A stretch of DNA of 64,000 nt from contig NZ_AUGV01000004.1 of assembly GCF_000422845.1 (NCBI RefSeq), positions 434,001-498,000 on the forward strand, in the 5' to 3' direction. The stretch comes from Oceanobacter kriegii DSM 6294. GTDB lineage: Bacteria; Pseudomonadota; Gammaproteobacteria; Pseudomonadales; Oceanobacteraceae. The translations under genes and the position numbers were made by a program. The notes under the pieces were generated by a model. That model was not told the DNA's origin. It saw nothing but the letters and a program-made list of their open reading frames with translations, and did not search any database. Below are positions 55,052 to 64,000 of this stretch, piece by piece (position 1 is the first letter of the stretch; the number at the start of each line of letters is the position of its first letter).

Positions 55052-55070
55052 GGTTACAAATAATTCAACC
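55052..55070. promoter_or_regulatory. LysR-type binding site (T-N11-A palindrome)
   Basis: GGTT-N11-AACC, a perfect LTTR recognition pattern, lies between the divergent LysR gene (40 bp from its start) and the DUF1330 gene (119 bp from its start). This is where an LTTR normally binds to control itself and its target. Confidence 0.55.
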
Positions 55071-55189
55071 ATGCATGCCATTAAAGTTACAGATGAATAA
55101 ACCCATACTGCACGCAATGGTTGTGAAGAGTCCCGTCCAAATTGGTGATTTCAACACAGCACCGCTTCATAAAAACCACCGAGGCCAAC

Positions 55190-55495
55190 ATGACCAAACA
55201 AGCACCGGCATTCTTTGTATTCGACACAAAAATCACAGATATGGACGCTCTTACGCCGTACCTGGAAAACGTAGAAGCGACCTTTAAAGCCTTTGACGGT
55301 GAGCTGATCGTTCAGGGAGGGGAACTGGAAGTGTTCGAAGGCACACCCCCGCAAGGCATTGTTGTCATTCTGAAATTTGCCGATATGGCCACAGCCAAAG
55401 CCTGGTATGCATCAGACGCCTATCAGGCCATCGTCCACCACCGTCATGCGGGCTCACAGGCCAATGGCTGGCTGGTTGAAGGACTTGGCCTTTAA
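55190..55495 (+). CDS. DUF1330 family protein
   Basis: A 101-residue protein with the DUF1330 dimeric alpha/beta-barrel fold pattern: AFFVFDTKITDMDALTPYLENVEATFKAFDGELIVQGG and IVVILKFADMATAKAWYASDAYQAIVHHR. The family is of unknown function and often lies beside oxidoreductases, as here. The ATG has GAGG upstream. It is divergent from the LysR gene and probably its target. Confidence 0.88.
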   Translation: MTKQAPAFFVFDTKITDMDALTPYLENVEATFKAFDGELIVQGGELEVFEGTPPQGIVVILKFADMATAKAWYASDAYQAIVHHRHAGSQANGWLVEGLGL

Positions 55496-55504
55496 TACTC
55501 GCAC

Positions 55505-55542
55505 CTCAATTTCAAGCATCTCAATTTCAAGCACCTGAATTC
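55505..55542. repeat. 15-bp tandem repeat between the DUF1330 and oxidoreductase genes
   Basis: CTCAATTTCAAGCAT and CTCAATTTCAAGCAC stand side by side (55505-55534), followed by a partial third unit CTGAATTC. It is non-coding and ends 23 bp before the next start codon. Confidence 0.75.
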
Positions 55543-55565
55543 TTAACAAACCCAGGACCACCCTA

Positions 55566-56090
55566 ATGAAAACACTGGTTATCGTTTCTCATCCTTACCC
55601 GGATCATTCAACAGCGATCAAATCGTTGGAAAATACTGCCAAAACGCTTCCGGATATCACGGTCAGAAACCTCGAATCACTGTATGGCAACGACATCAAC
55701 AAGCTGAACGTTACCGCCGAGCAAGCAGCCTGCGAAGGCATGGATCGCATCGTATTCATGTTCCCCATCCACTGGTTCAACCTGACTCCAATGCTGAAGG
55801 CCTACCTGAATGAAGTCTGGACCTATGGCTGGGCATTCGGGCCTGAGGGCAACGCTCTGAAAAACAAGGAGCTGCTGTTGGTAACCACCGCTGGTGCGAC
55901 AGAGCACACCTACTCGCAGGCAGGGCTGATTCAAAGCACTATCGAGGAAGTACTCACTCCGATGAAAGCCAGCGCGCTTTATGTCGGCATGACATACCTT
56001 CAACCACTCGCTTTCTTTGAAGCCAGAGACGCCGCTAAAGAAGCACTCTCCGGCTTTAGCGCCAAGCTCGTTGAACGGCTTGCAAAGTAA
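55566..56090 (+). CDS. NAD(P)H-dependent oxidoreductase, flavodoxin_2 fold (KefF/YwrO-like)
   Basis: A 174-residue FMN-dependent quinone or nitro reductase: MKTLVIVSHPYPDHSTAIKSLENTA (flavin-binding loop), FMFPIHWFNLTPMLKAYLNEVWTYGWAFG (the W-N-TP motif of the family) and LLVTTAGATEHTYSQ. The role may be detoxification of quinones. It is in the LysR-divergent operon with the DUF1330 gene. Confidence 0.88.
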   Translation: MKTLVIVSHPYPDHSTAIKSLENTAKTLPDITVRNLESLYGNDINKLNVTAEQAACEGMDRIVFMFPIHWFNLTPMLKAYLNEVWTYGWAFGPEGNALKNKELLLVTTAGATEHTYSQAGLIQSTIEEVLTPMKASALYVGMTYLQPLAFFEARDAAKEALSGFSAKLVERLAK

Positions 56091-56370
56091 CCGGCACAGA
56101 CATCTGCCAGAACTCGCCCGGATTAATGAACGCCATTCATTAACTTGAGCAATTCAGAACGATTCTGCCAGCCGTCAGGCTTTGCCAGAATGGTCATGAT
56201 GTTTCCGCTTTGGCGCTGTAGTTCTCATTTCTGCAGCGCGTTTTTTAATTTCTTACAAAACTGACTGATTCTGAAAAACACCGATTTGGCAACCGTCGAA
56301 CAGTGCCCATCGGCGGAACAGTGGGTTGGCGCTTTTGCAATCGTAAACGAGCCATCATTAAGAGGCTGGC

Positions 56371-56389
56371 CGTGAAGCCAGCGACAACA
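56371..56389. repeat. Small hairpin upstream of the molybdenum hydroxylase operon
   Basis: GGCTGGC / GCCAGC arms around CGTGAA, about 85 bp before the start of the iron-sulfur subunit gene. It may be a leader structure. The rest of 56091-56474 shows no gene. Confidence 0.35.
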
Positions 56390-56474
56390 CCAGGTTGTAC
56401 TCAGAAGACGACCGGTTACACAACAACAGCCCTCCCCGGGCGAACACTCCACTCAACGCAACCGGAGATTCCCA

Positions 56475-56984
56475 ATGATTTCAGTGACGGTCAATGGTGT
56501 GACCCACCAACTGGACATTCCCGAAGACACGCCCATTTTGTGGGCCCTACGAGATCACATGCAGATGCATGGCACCCGCTTTGGCTGCGGCATGGCCATG
56601 TGTGGCGCTTGTACGGTGCATTTGGATGGCAATCCGATTCGCTCCTGCTCTACTCCGATTGCGTTCGCCAATGGCAAGAACATCACCACCATTGAAGCGA
56701 TGGCGCAGGACTCGGTTGGTCAGAAAGTCCAGCAAGCCTGGATGGACGAAGCCGTGGCCCAGTGTGGCTACTGCCAGAGCGGTCAGATCATGAGCGCCGT
56801 GGCGCTGCTGAAGTCCAACCCGAACCCCACCGACGAACAAATCGACAATGCCATGGCAGGCAACATTTGCCGTTGCGGTACTTACAACCGTATTCGCAAG
56901 GCCATCCATAGCGCCGCCGACAACCCGCAACTCGCCAAGGCCAACGCTGTTGATGAATCCCTGTTTGTGGAGGTGAAAGCATGA
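56475..56984 (+). CDS. [2Fe-2S] subunit of a molybdenum hydroxylase (candidate nicotinate hydroxylase small subunit)
   Basis: A 169-residue protein with two [2Fe-2S] centres: the ferredoxin-type cluster (C38, C43, C46, C58 in CGMAMCGAC...C) and the xanthine-oxidase-type cluster (C97, C100, C132, C134 in CGYC...CRC). It is of the IorA/NicA type. It moves electrons from the molybdenum centre of the partner subunit, whose gene overlaps by 4 bp. Substrate nicotinate is inferred from the nicCDEF genes opposite; isoquinoline or aldehyde are alternatives. Confidence 0.9.
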   Translation: MISVTVNGVTHQLDIPEDTPILWALRDHMQMHGTRFGCGMAMCGACTVHLDGNPIRSCSTPIAFANGKNITTIEAMAQDSVGQKVQQAWMDEAVAQCGYCQSGQIMSAVALLKSNPNPTDEQIDNAMAGNICRCGTYNRIRKAIHSAADNPQLAKANAVDESLFVEVKA

Positions 56985-59359
56985 GCACGACCAAAACACT
57001 GAACGCAGCAACGGCGACCGAGAATCAGACCGTGCAAATTGCCAACGTCAGCCGCCGCAAATTTCTCGGTGGTATGGGCATGGCCACCGGCCTGGTGCTG
57101 GCCGCTCGTTGGGACATGGCTTTCGCTGAAGATGCCAAATACGGCCGCGACGCCATGCCAAACGGCTGGACCGACAACCCTAATGTGTTCGTCAGCATTG
57201 CCACCGACGGCAGCGTAACCATTGTTAACCACCGCGCCGAAATGGGTCAGGGCATTCGCACCAGCCTGGTGATGGTGGTTGCCGACGAAATGGGTGCCGA
57301 TTGGAACAAGGTAGTGGTTGAACAAGCCAACGCCAACGAACCCAAATACGGCAACCAGAACACCGACGGCTCCCGCTCCATGCGCCACTTTTTCGAGCCC
57401 ATGCGCCGTGTTGGCGCCGCTGCCCGACACATGCTGGAGCAGGCTGCCGCGCAGGTTTGGAACGTGCCGGTCAGTGATGTCACCACCACCATTCATCAAG
57501 TGGTGCACCGCCCGACCAACCGTACCCTGAGTTTTGCCGAGCTGGCGGAACTGGCCGCTGAAATGAAAGTGCCGGTTGCCGCCTCGTTGCAACTGAAACA
57601 ACCGTCGGAATGGCGCTACATCAGCAAGAATCCGGGTGCTTATCCGGAAGGCACCACCGAAAAAACCGGCCAACCGATGGCCATTGATGGCCGCGATATC
57701 GTCACAGGTAAAGCCGTATTTGGTGCCGACGTGGCACTCGACGGCATGCTGGTTGCCAAAATTGTACGCCCACCCGTGTATTGCGCTGGCGTTAAATCTT
57801 TCGATGCCACAGAAGCCAAAAAAGTCACTGGCGTGGTCGATGTGATTGAACTGCCCTCCGTGCAAATGCCATCGGCGTTCACGCCGCTGGGCGGTATTGC
57901 CGTGGTGGCCGAAAACACCTGGGCTGCCATCAAGGCCAGCCGCGCTCTGAAGATTGAGTGGGATAACGCCAAAGCCGGTGATAACGCCAACTACGATTCC
58001 GTGGCTTACCGCCAGCAGCTCGAGGCAGCGGTTCAGCAGCCGGGCAAAGTGGTGCGTAGCGAAGGTGACTTCGAACAGGTGTTGCACAGCGATAGCGCCA
58101 ACAAGACCGTTGAAGCCAGCTACTACATGCCGCACCTGTCACAATCCCCAATGGAACCCATGGTGGCGATTGCGCAGGTAAAAAATGGCAAGGCAGAAAT
58201 CTGGGCATCAGTTCAGAACCCGCAATTGGCTAAAGACGGCGTTGCTGGCCAGCTTGGCCTGAAGCCCGAAGACGTTACCGTTCATTGCACCCTGCTGGGT
58301 GGCGGCTTTGGCCGTAAATCCAAGCCCGACTACATTTTTGAAGCCGCCGCTCTGTCAGCCAAACTGAACGGTCGTCCGGTGCGTGTTCAATGGACTCGTG
58401 AAGACGACATTCAGCAAGGTTACTACCACACCGTGTCGCTGGATCGCCTGGAAGGCGTGCTGGACAGCAATGGCAAATCCATTGGCTGGCGTCACCGTTC
58501 GGCATCGCCTTCCATTACCTCGCTGTTTGGCCCGGACAGCGGCCACACCGCCGTGTTTGAAAACGGCATGGGGTTCAATACTGTGCCGTTTGATATTCCG
58601 GCCATTCAACTGGAAAACCCGGCAGCTCCGGCCCACGTGCGCATCGGTTGGTACCGGGCGGTGTATAACCTGCCCCATGCGTTTGCCATCCAGAGCTTTG
58701 CAGCTGAACTGGCACACGAAGCCGGTGTTGACCACAAACAGTACCTGCTGGATCTGATTGGCCCTGCCCGCAAGATCAACCCGACCAGCATCGGCGAACA
58801 TTGGAACTACGGCGAAAATCCGGCCGAGTACGTACTGGATACCGGTCGCCTGCGCGACGTGATCGAAATGGCCACCAGCAAAGCCGGTTGGGGCAAGACC
58901 ATGCCGAAAAACCGGGGTTTGGGTTTGGCCGTTCACAACAGCTTTGTGTCTTACGTGGCAGTGGTGTTCGATGCCGAAGTGACCGACGCCGGTGAGCTGA
59001 TTATTCACCGTGCCGACATTGCGGTGGACTGCGGCCCGCAGGTGAATCCGGACCGTATTCGCTCGCAAATGGAAGGTGCCTGTGTCATGGGAATCAGCAA
59101 CGCGCTGGTGAGTGAAATTACCGCCAAAAACGGTGCCATTCAGCAGTCGAACTTCCACAACTATCAGGTGGCTCGCATCGTGCACGCTCCAAAGGAGATT
59201 CATGTTCATGCCGTCAATAACCGCATGGATGTGCCAATGGGCGGCATTGGTGAACCCGGCGTACCGCCGGTTGCACCGGCTCTGTGCAATGCCATTTTTG
59301 CCGCCAGCGGCAAACGCATTCGTACCTTGCCGATTGCCAACCAGCTGAAAACCTCCTGA
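56981..59359 (+). CDS. Molybdopterin-binding subunit of a molybdenum hydroxylase (IorB/NicB-like)
   Basis: A 792-residue protein of the xanthine dehydrogenase large-subunit family, of the single-chain IorB type. A twin-arginine signal (SRRKFLGG at 24-31) implies export. The molybdenum-site motifs are [10 protein letters not shown] and, near the end, [20 protein letters not shown], where the glutamate is catalytic. It is fused to no cytochrome c domain, and no CxxCH is present; the P. putida NicB has such heme motifs. The electron acceptor is therefore unknown. It would hydroxylate nicotinate to 6-hydroxynicotinate if this cluster is complete. Confidence 0.88.
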   Translation: MSTTKTLNAATATENQTVQIANVSRRKFLGGMGMATGLVLAARWDMAFAEDAKYGRDAMPNGWTDNPNVFVSIATDGSVTIVNHRAEMGQGIRTSLVMVVADEMGADWNKVVVEQANANEPKYGNQNTDGSRSMRHFFEPMRRVGAAARHMLEQAAAQVWNVPVSDVTTTIHQVVHRPTNRTLSFAELAELAAEMKVPVAASLQLKQPSEWRYISKNPGAYPEGTTEKTGQPMAIDGRDIVTGKAVFGADVALDGMLVAKIVRPPVYCAGVKSFDATEAKKVTGVVDVIELPSVQMPSAFTPLGGIAVVAENTWAAIKASRALKIEWDNAKAGDNANYDSVAYRQQLEAAVQQPGKVVRSEGDFEQVLHSDSANKTVEASYYMPHLSQSPMEPMVAIAQVKNGKAEIWASVQNPQLAKDGVAGQLGLKPEDVTVHCTLLGGGFGRKSKPDYIFEAAALSAKLNGRPVRVQWTREDDIQQGYYHTVSLDRLEGVLDSNGKSIGWRHRSASPSITSLFGPDSGHTAVFENGMGFNTVPFDIPAIQLENPAAPAHVRIGWYRAVYNLPHAFAIQSFAAELAHEAGVDHKQYLLDLIGPARKINPTSIGEHWNYGENPAEYVLDTGRLRDVIEMATSKAGWGKTMPKNRGLGLAVHNSFVSYVAVVFDAEVTDAGELIIHRADIAVDCGPQVNPDRIRSQMEGACVMGISNALVSEITAKNGAIQQSNFHNYQVARIVHAPKEIHVHAVNNRMDVPMGGIGEPGVPPVAPALCNAIFAASGKRIRTLPIANQLKTS

Positions 59360-59389
59360 CGCTAACACCTGATAGGTGGAGACCTCTTG

Positions 59390-60376
59390 ATGCAGCACCT
59401 TGATGTGCAGGTAATCAAACAGGCATTGGAATGGAGCCAGACGGGTCACACCGTCTGGCTTTGTACCGTGCTGTCGACTTTTGGTTCGTCTCCCCGCGAA
59501 CCCGGCTCCATGATGGTTGCTCGCAGTAACGCCCAGCATGTCGGCTCGCTGTCGGGTGGCTGTGTGGAAGACGACTTTCTGGAACAACTGCAAAACGGTG
59601 CCTGGCAACAGCCCGTGCAAACCGTACGCTATGGCGACCCGGCGGACGACCATTCCGGGCGGCCACAAATCCGCCTGCCGTGTGGCGGTATTCTGGATGT
59701 ACTGGTGGAAAAGCTGCCAGCGTCAGCGGCCAGTCAGCACTTGCTAACCCAACTGTTGAACGTACTGGAAGGCCAGCAACAAGCGTTGCGCCAGGTGGAC
59801 CTCAGCAGTGGCGAGTCGGAACTGTCTCCCCTGAACGACCAGGGCGGCGACCGCATTGAACTGTGTGGCAACAAGGCGCTGATTCGAATTGGCCCTGCCA
59901 GCCGTTTGATTATTTGTGGCCTGTCGACGGTGGCCAAGGCCTGCGCCGATTTCGCCGTTACCCTCGGCTACGAAGTGATTGTGTGCGAGCCACGAGAAGA
60001 AGTGCTGGCCGACTTCGACCTTACGGGTGTTCGACTGGAGCGCAAGTTGCCCTCTTCGTTCATCAAAAAAGCTGGCAACTGCCACGCCCAAACGGCGGTT
60101 GTGGCCATGACTCACGACCCTCGCATTGACGATCTGGCCATGATTGAAGCGGTAAAAACCGATGCGTTTTACATTGGCGTTATGGGGTCGCGCAAAACCT
60201 CTGATGCCCGCGCCAGTCGCCTGATGCGCGTTGGTGGTCTGACCGCCGAACAAGTCGAGCGCATTCATATGCCCATCGGCCTGGCCTTGGGCAGCAAAAC
60301 CCCCGCAGAAATTGCTCTGGCCGCGATGGCCGATATTCTGCGAGTGCAACGCGGTCGCGCCCGTGGCGATCTTTAA
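59390..60376 (+). CDS. XdhC family molybdenum cofactor maturation protein
   Basis: A 328-residue XdhC/CoxI protein. The N-terminal XdhC domain has TFGSSPREPGSMMVARSN and GSLSGGCVEDDFL, and the C-terminal Rossmann-like domain has LIICGLSTVAKACADFAV, with GVMGSRKT near the end. XdhC binds molybdenum cofactor, protects it and helps insert the sulfurated form into its hydroxylase. The ATG (MQHLDVQ) has GGAG upstream. It is third in the operon, 30 bp downstream of the large subunit. Confidence 0.92.
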   Translation: MQHLDVQVIKQALEWSQTGHTVWLCTVLSTFGSSPREPGSMMVARSNAQHVGSLSGGCVEDDFLEQLQNGAWQQPVQTVRYGDPADDHSGRPQIRLPCGGILDVLVEKLPASAASQHLLTQLLNVLEGQQQALRQVDLSSGESELSPLNDQGGDRIELCGNKALIRIGPASRLIICGLSTVAKACADFAVTLGYEVIVCEPREEVLADFDLTGVRLERKLPSSFIKKAGNCHAQTAVVAMTHDPRIDDLAMIEAVKTDAFYIGVMGSRKTSDARASRLMRVGGLTAEQVERIHMPIGLALGSKTPAEIALAAMADILRVQRGRARGDL

Positions 60377-60390
60377 AGAACCATGAATCC

Positions 60391-61026
60391 ATGATTTTTG
60401 AACAGAAAAAACATCAGGTACTGGGGCTGATTATGGCGGCCGGTTTTTCCAACCGGTTCGGCCCTGACGACAAGCGCAAAGCCACATGGCAAAACACCAC
60501 ACTGCTGGGTGCTACCATCGAAAACACCCGCCAATGGCTGCCAAATATTGCCGTGGTGATTCGCCCGGATGACATCGCCTACGATCTTGGCATTCCTCGC
60601 GGCACGCCGATTATTCGAGCAAGCAATGCCAGCAATGGCATGGGCTCTAGTATTTCTGATGCGATGGCGGTGTTACTGGAAGGTGGCGCGGCAAACGGCG
60701 CGCTGCTGAAATCGTCCAGCCTACCGATTCACACAATCGCCCTGCTGCTGGGTGATATGCCCGGTATTACCGAGAGTACCTTCAAACGGCTGGTCGAACG
60801 CTCGGGCAGTAATCGTATTGTGCGGCCGGTTCACGAGGGCCAGAATGGCCACCCGGTGCTGTTTGGCAAGGCCTACTGGCCGGAATTGGCGGCGCTGACA
60901 GGCGACAGTGGTGGCAAACAAATTGTGAAACGCCAACAGGCGCAAGTGGATAACCTGGCGGTCGACGACCCCGGCGTTCTGCTGGACGTCGATCAACCGC
61001 AGGATCTGATTGATCAGCCTGTTTGA
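60391..61026 (+). CDS. MobA-like nucleotidyltransferase (MocA type)
   Basis: A 211-residue NTP transferase: LGLIMAAGFSNRFGPDDKRKA (nucleotide-binding GxxxRFG/K motif), LLGDMPGITESTFKRL and HPVLFGKAYWPEL. In molybdenum-hydroxylase operons such proteins usually attach CMP to molybdopterin (MocA, making the MCD cofactor). Its place after xdhC strongly supports that role. It ends one base before the stop of the convergent nicF. Confidence 0.85.
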   Translation: MIFEQKKHQVLGLIMAAGFSNRFGPDDKRKATWQNTTLLGATIENTRQWLPNIAVVIRPDDIAYDLGIPRGTPIIRASNASNGMGSSISDAMAVLLEGGAANGALLKSSSLPIHTIALLLGDMPGITESTFKRLVERSGSNRIVRPVHEGQNGHPVLFGKAYWPELAALTGDSGGKQIVKRQQAQVDNLAVDDPGVLLDVDQPQDLIDQPV

Positions 61027-61027
61027 C

Positions 61028-61699
61028 CTATTTAAACAGCGCCTTAATGATCTCGCCGGATGGCATCACATCGCCGTACTTGCTGTTGATATCAAACAGG
61101 TTGGCGTCGTGTGGTGCCTGATGGCGGTCGCCACAGCAATCCCCCGCAACAATGGTTCGGAAGCCGTGCTGTAAGGCGTCCAACGCCGTTGCCCGCACGC
61201 AACCACTGGTTGAACAGCCCACCAGCACCACCGTATCCACGCCACGGGCAGTTAATGTCGCCGCCAGACTGGTGCCAAAAAACGAGCTGGCATATTGCTT
61301 CACCACCACCACTTCAGAATCCAGCGGCGTTACTTGCGGGCAGAATTCCGCATACGGATTGCCTTCCACCATGGCTTTCATCACCGGCGCTTTTTGCAGC
61401 CAGATGCCGCCATCGGCAAAGCCCGGGTGATACAGAATGCGGGTATGAATCACGTCCATGCCATTGGCACGGGCCTGCTCTAACAGGGGTACGGTATTGG
61501 CCACGGCGGTTTTCACCATCGGCGCATACAAGGGTGACCCTTCGGTCACGTAGCCTTGCAGAAAGTCGATCAGCACCAGTGCAGCCTTGTTGCCAAACCC
61601 TACTTTGCCGTCCCAAACACCCGCGTAGTTGTTACCCAGATCGTCCTGAGTCAAATCATCTTTAGTCAGATCGTCTTGAGCCAAATCGTCTTTAGGCAT
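61028..61699 (-). CDS. nicF: Maleamate amidohydrolase (isochorismatase family)
   Basis: A 223-residue isochorismatase-like amidase: the aspartate is in ALVLIDFLQGYV, the lysine in VVVKQYASSFFGT and the nucleophilic cysteine in VLVGCSTSGCVRATALDAL. With NicD and NicE as neighbours it should hydrolyse maleamate to maleate and ammonia. The ATG (MPKDDLAQDDL) has GGAGGGG upstream. The first 17 residues are a repeat of DDL(A/T)(Q/K), encoded by 15-bp tandem repeats; this part is unusual and looks recently expanded. Confidence 0.88.
   Translation of the reverse strand: MPKDDLAQDDLTKDDLTQDDLGNNYAGVWDGKVGFGNKAALVLIDFLQGYVTEGSPLYAPMVKTAVANTVPLLEQARANGMDVIHTRILYHPGFADGGIWLQKAPVMKAMVEGNPYAEFCPQVTPLDSEVVVVKQYASSFFGTSLAATLTARGVDTVVLVGCSTSGCVRATALDALQHGFRTIVAGDCCGDRHQAPHDANLFDINSKYGDVMPSGEIIKALFK
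61639..61698. repeat. 15-bp tandem repeat (4 units) at the 5' end of nicF
   Basis: Four 15-bp units (plus-strand consensus GATCGTCTTGAGTCA alternating with AATCATCTTTAGTCA), a 30-bp higher-order period. It is in frame and encodes the repeated DDL(A/T)(Q/K) N-terminus. Confidence 0.85.
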
Positions 61700-61830
61700 A
61701 GCCCAGCCCCTCCACAAGAAAACAGACAACGGCAGCGCAACCGCAGGCCAACGCTACCGAATAAGAAGAAAAAACGGCCATGTCAGTGCCCCCACCTTCA
61801 TGGCCAAAGGCGGTTTACCCGCAGAAGGAA

Positions 61831-62586
61831 TCAGTAAGCGCCAGACAACAAAGCACCCGCACCCGGAACCACAGGCTCCAGCTCCAGCGACTTCAGCATG
61901 GCGTAGGTCGTTGCCACCGCAGCGGTGACCACTGGTTTGCCCGTCATGGCTTCAACTTTGGCAATGGCAGGCAAGGACGGCATCTGCACACAGGCCGACA
62001 ACACGATCACATCGGCGTCCTGATATTTCAGGTCCCTGACGATTTCTGGCAAGCGTTGCGGGTCATGGCGGGCAACGTCGAGGTTGTCGGGGATTTCCAG
62101 CGCGATGTAGTCCATCACCTCGAAACCTTCCTGACGGATGTAATCCACCACCAGCTCGGTCAGCGGCTTCATATATGGCGCGACCACGGCGACCTTTTTC
62201 GCCCCCATCACTTTCAGACCTTCCACCAACGCACCGGCACTGGTGATCACCTGACCATCACTGTCGTTATCGCGTACCCGCTGGGTCAGACGTTTTTCAG
62301 ATTCGCGGTGATACCCTGGCCCCATGGCCATAATCGCCACCAGACAGGCATAGCCCAGCACGTTGACCTTGGCGTCACTCAGTTCCTGGGCGCAACGATC
62401 AGATTCTGCGTCCATGGCAGCCAGTTCTTCCTTGACCACTTTTTTCATCCGCATGCGGCTGGAGTGGAAGGTAAAACGCTGCTCCGGACGAATGCTCATA
62501 CGAGCGGTCAGCATGGCCGGAATTTCGGTTTCCATGGTGGTGTTGGAGCTCGGCACAATCTGGCCGATTCGATACAAGGTACTCAT
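61831..62586 (-). CDS. nicE: Maleate cis-trans isomerase
   Basis: A 251-residue Asp/Glu racemase-fold isomerase: GQIVPSSNTTMETEIP at the N-terminus, with the two catalytic cysteines at C81 (VLGYACLVAIMA) and C199 (VIVLSACVQMPS), positions matching maleate isomerases. It converts maleate to fumarate, the last step of the nicotinate route. Its start overlaps the nicD stop by 4 bp (ATGA). A 131-bp gap without a gene separates it from nicF. Confidence 0.93.
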   Translation of the reverse strand: MSTLYRIGQIVPSSNTTMETEIPAMLTARMSIRPEQRFTFHSSRMRMKKVVKEELAAMDAESDRCAQELSDAKVNVLGYACLVAIMAMGPGYHRESEKRLTQRVRDNDSDGQVITSAGALVEGLKVMGAKKVAVVAPYMKPLTELVVDYIRQEGFEVMDYIALEIPDNLDVARHDPQRLPEIVRDLKYQDADVIVLSACVQMPSLPAIAKVEAMTGKPVVTAAVATTYAMLKSLELEPVVPGAGALLSGAY

Positions 62587-63416
62587 GCGGCAGGTGCTCC
62601 CGAGGCAATCAGTTCAAAGGCAGTGTTGATGAAACCGTCGAGGTCGTCCCACGGGATCATATGGCCGGCGTTTTCGACCTTGGCAATGCGCAGTTGCGGG
62701 CACAACTCGGCCATTTCGGCTTCGTCTTCCGGCAGGATCACCCCGCCCTTGCCCGCCACCATCAGGCTGCAAGGCAGCGTTACGGCCGCGAGATCCTTGT
62801 GAAAGTCGACGTCGTGGAAATCATTGAACGCCCGTACGATGGCCGGTTCGTAGCAGGTATGTAGCCACTGGGCGCGAAGAGCACGCTGCTCTTCGGTCCA
62901 TGTGGCGCAGAAGGTTTTCATGTCTTCGGCGGTCATGCCGCTGTTGGCCTGACGAATGGAATCGACGTACCACGGCAGTTTGCTTGGGTATTCACGACGA
63001 CCCGGGCCGGAAACCGGCGGATCAACCAACACCACCTGCGCCACCCCTTCAGCACCGCGAGCCACCGCCAGAGCGGCAAAGCGCGCTCCCATGGAATGGC
63101 CCATCAGTACTACATTTTCCAGCCCCAGCGCCTTGATGAATTCAATCACATCGTCGGCGCAGGATTCCGGGCTGTAATCCAGCTCCGGGCCTGAGGCCGA
63201 CAAGCCACGACCGCGCACATCCAGCACATAGACGTCGAATTGTTCGGCCAGCTTTTCAGCCACAAAACCCCAGGTCACCGCCGGGCTGGTGATGCCCGGA
63301 ATCAGCACCAGCGGTTGTTTGGTGCTATCACCATTGCTATCGAGGGCGCCGTACCGCAGGTAGTGCTGGCGAATGCCATTGGCGTTTACCTGACCGCCAT
63401 ACAAATAGAAACTCAT
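62583..63416 (-). CDS. nicD: N-formylmaleamate deformylase (alpha/beta hydrolase)
   Basis: A 277-residue alpha/beta hydrolase. The nucleophile elbow is LMGHSMGARFA, the oxyanion region LVLIPGITSPAVTWG, the acid in VMVAGKGGVILPEDE and the histidine in NAGHMIPWDD. Between nicC and nicE it should release formate from N-formylmaleamate to give maleamate. The start MSFYLYGGQVN lies 8 bp after the nicC stop with a GAGGTGG ribosome binding site; the frame reaching 63509 overlaps nicC and is not used. Confidence 0.9.
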   Translation of the reverse strand: MSFYLYGGQVNANGIRQHYLRYGALDSNGDSTKQPLVLIPGITSPAVTWGFVAEKLAEQFDVYVLDVRGRGLSASGPELDYSPESCADDVIEFIKALGLENVVLMGHSMGARFAALAVARGAEGVAQVVLVDPPVSGPGRREYPSKLPWYVDSIRQANSGMTAEDMKTFCATWTEEQRALRAQWLHTCYEPAIVRAFNDFHDVDFHKDLAAVTLPCSLMVAGKGGVILPEDEAEMAELCPQLRIAKVENAGHMIPWDDLDGFINTAFELIASGAPAA

Positions 63417-63424
63417 CGGCCACC

Positions 63425-64000
<576 letters not shown>

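Noticed and set aside
56882-58135. A 417-codon open frame on the minus strand over the molybdenum subunit gene
   Set aside because: It is a shadow of the large subunit, whose motifs and Tat signal are unmistakable.

Overview
This looks like a chromosomal segment of a marine-type gammaproteobacterium, probably Oceanospirillales/Oceanospirillaceae (relatives of Thalassolituus or Oceanobacter). I infer this from gene order, a class I PHA synthase with a phasin, and Pseudomonas-like neighbourhoods (gyrA-serC-pheA-hisC-tyrA/aroA-cmk-rpsA-ihfB-lapA; mtaD-ubiG-mupP-yciK). Gene density is high and most of the window is ordinary core genome. I found no tRNA, rRNA, CRISPR array or prophage.

Layout. 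1-11.8 kb (minus): aromatic amino acid/serine/ribosome/gyrase supercluster, with a TyrA-AroA fusion. 12.2-15.9 kb (plus): mtaD, ubiG, mupP, yciK. 16.5-18.6 kb (plus): a periplasmic binding protein and a diguanylate cyclase. 18.6-24.1 kb (minus): rluB-scpB-scpA, trpS, a YciO/Sua5 protein, trpH. 24.1-28.7 kb (plus): yciB, YciI, an SH3-domain protein, a cyclophilin, mnmC. 28.8-38.2 kb (minus): small genes, phaC, phasin, an MFS transporter, aroC, prmB, a patatin and a DUF4892 protein. 38.3-47.6 kb: a DUF885 lipoprotein, an outer-membrane-like protein, DUF3422, a serine hydrolase, a YihY membrane protein, an ArsC-like protein, WrbA and DUF2069.

47.7-51.5 kb is an AT-richer accessory island between two near-identical terminator hairpins. 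It holds a small lipoprotein, a membrane-anchored SRPBCC protein, IS3-type transposase tail remnants and, most notably, two integron gene cassettes with no integrase in the window. One attC site is complete. In both cassettes the 7-bp core at the start is exactly complementary to the R'' box at the end. Both encode zinc-ribbon plus HEPN-like proteins, and one ends in a peptide resembling the SSB C-terminal tip (DEDVPF). This is the best candidate for an undescribed system.

51.5-56.1 kb: a zinc-ribbon protein, a pirin, a GST, and a LysR regulator divergent from a DUF1330 protein and a flavodoxin-fold oxidoreductase, with a GGTT-N11-AACC site between. 56.5-64 kb: a nicotinate catabolic region. 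A two-subunit molybdenum hydroxylase with XdhC and MobA-like maturation genes (plus) converges on nicC (cut by the window end), nicD, nicE and nicF (minus). Together these would take nicotinate via 6-hydroxynicotinate, 2,5-dihydroxypyridine, N-formylmaleamate, maleamate and maleate to fumarate. The ring-opening dioxygenase nicX is not seen.
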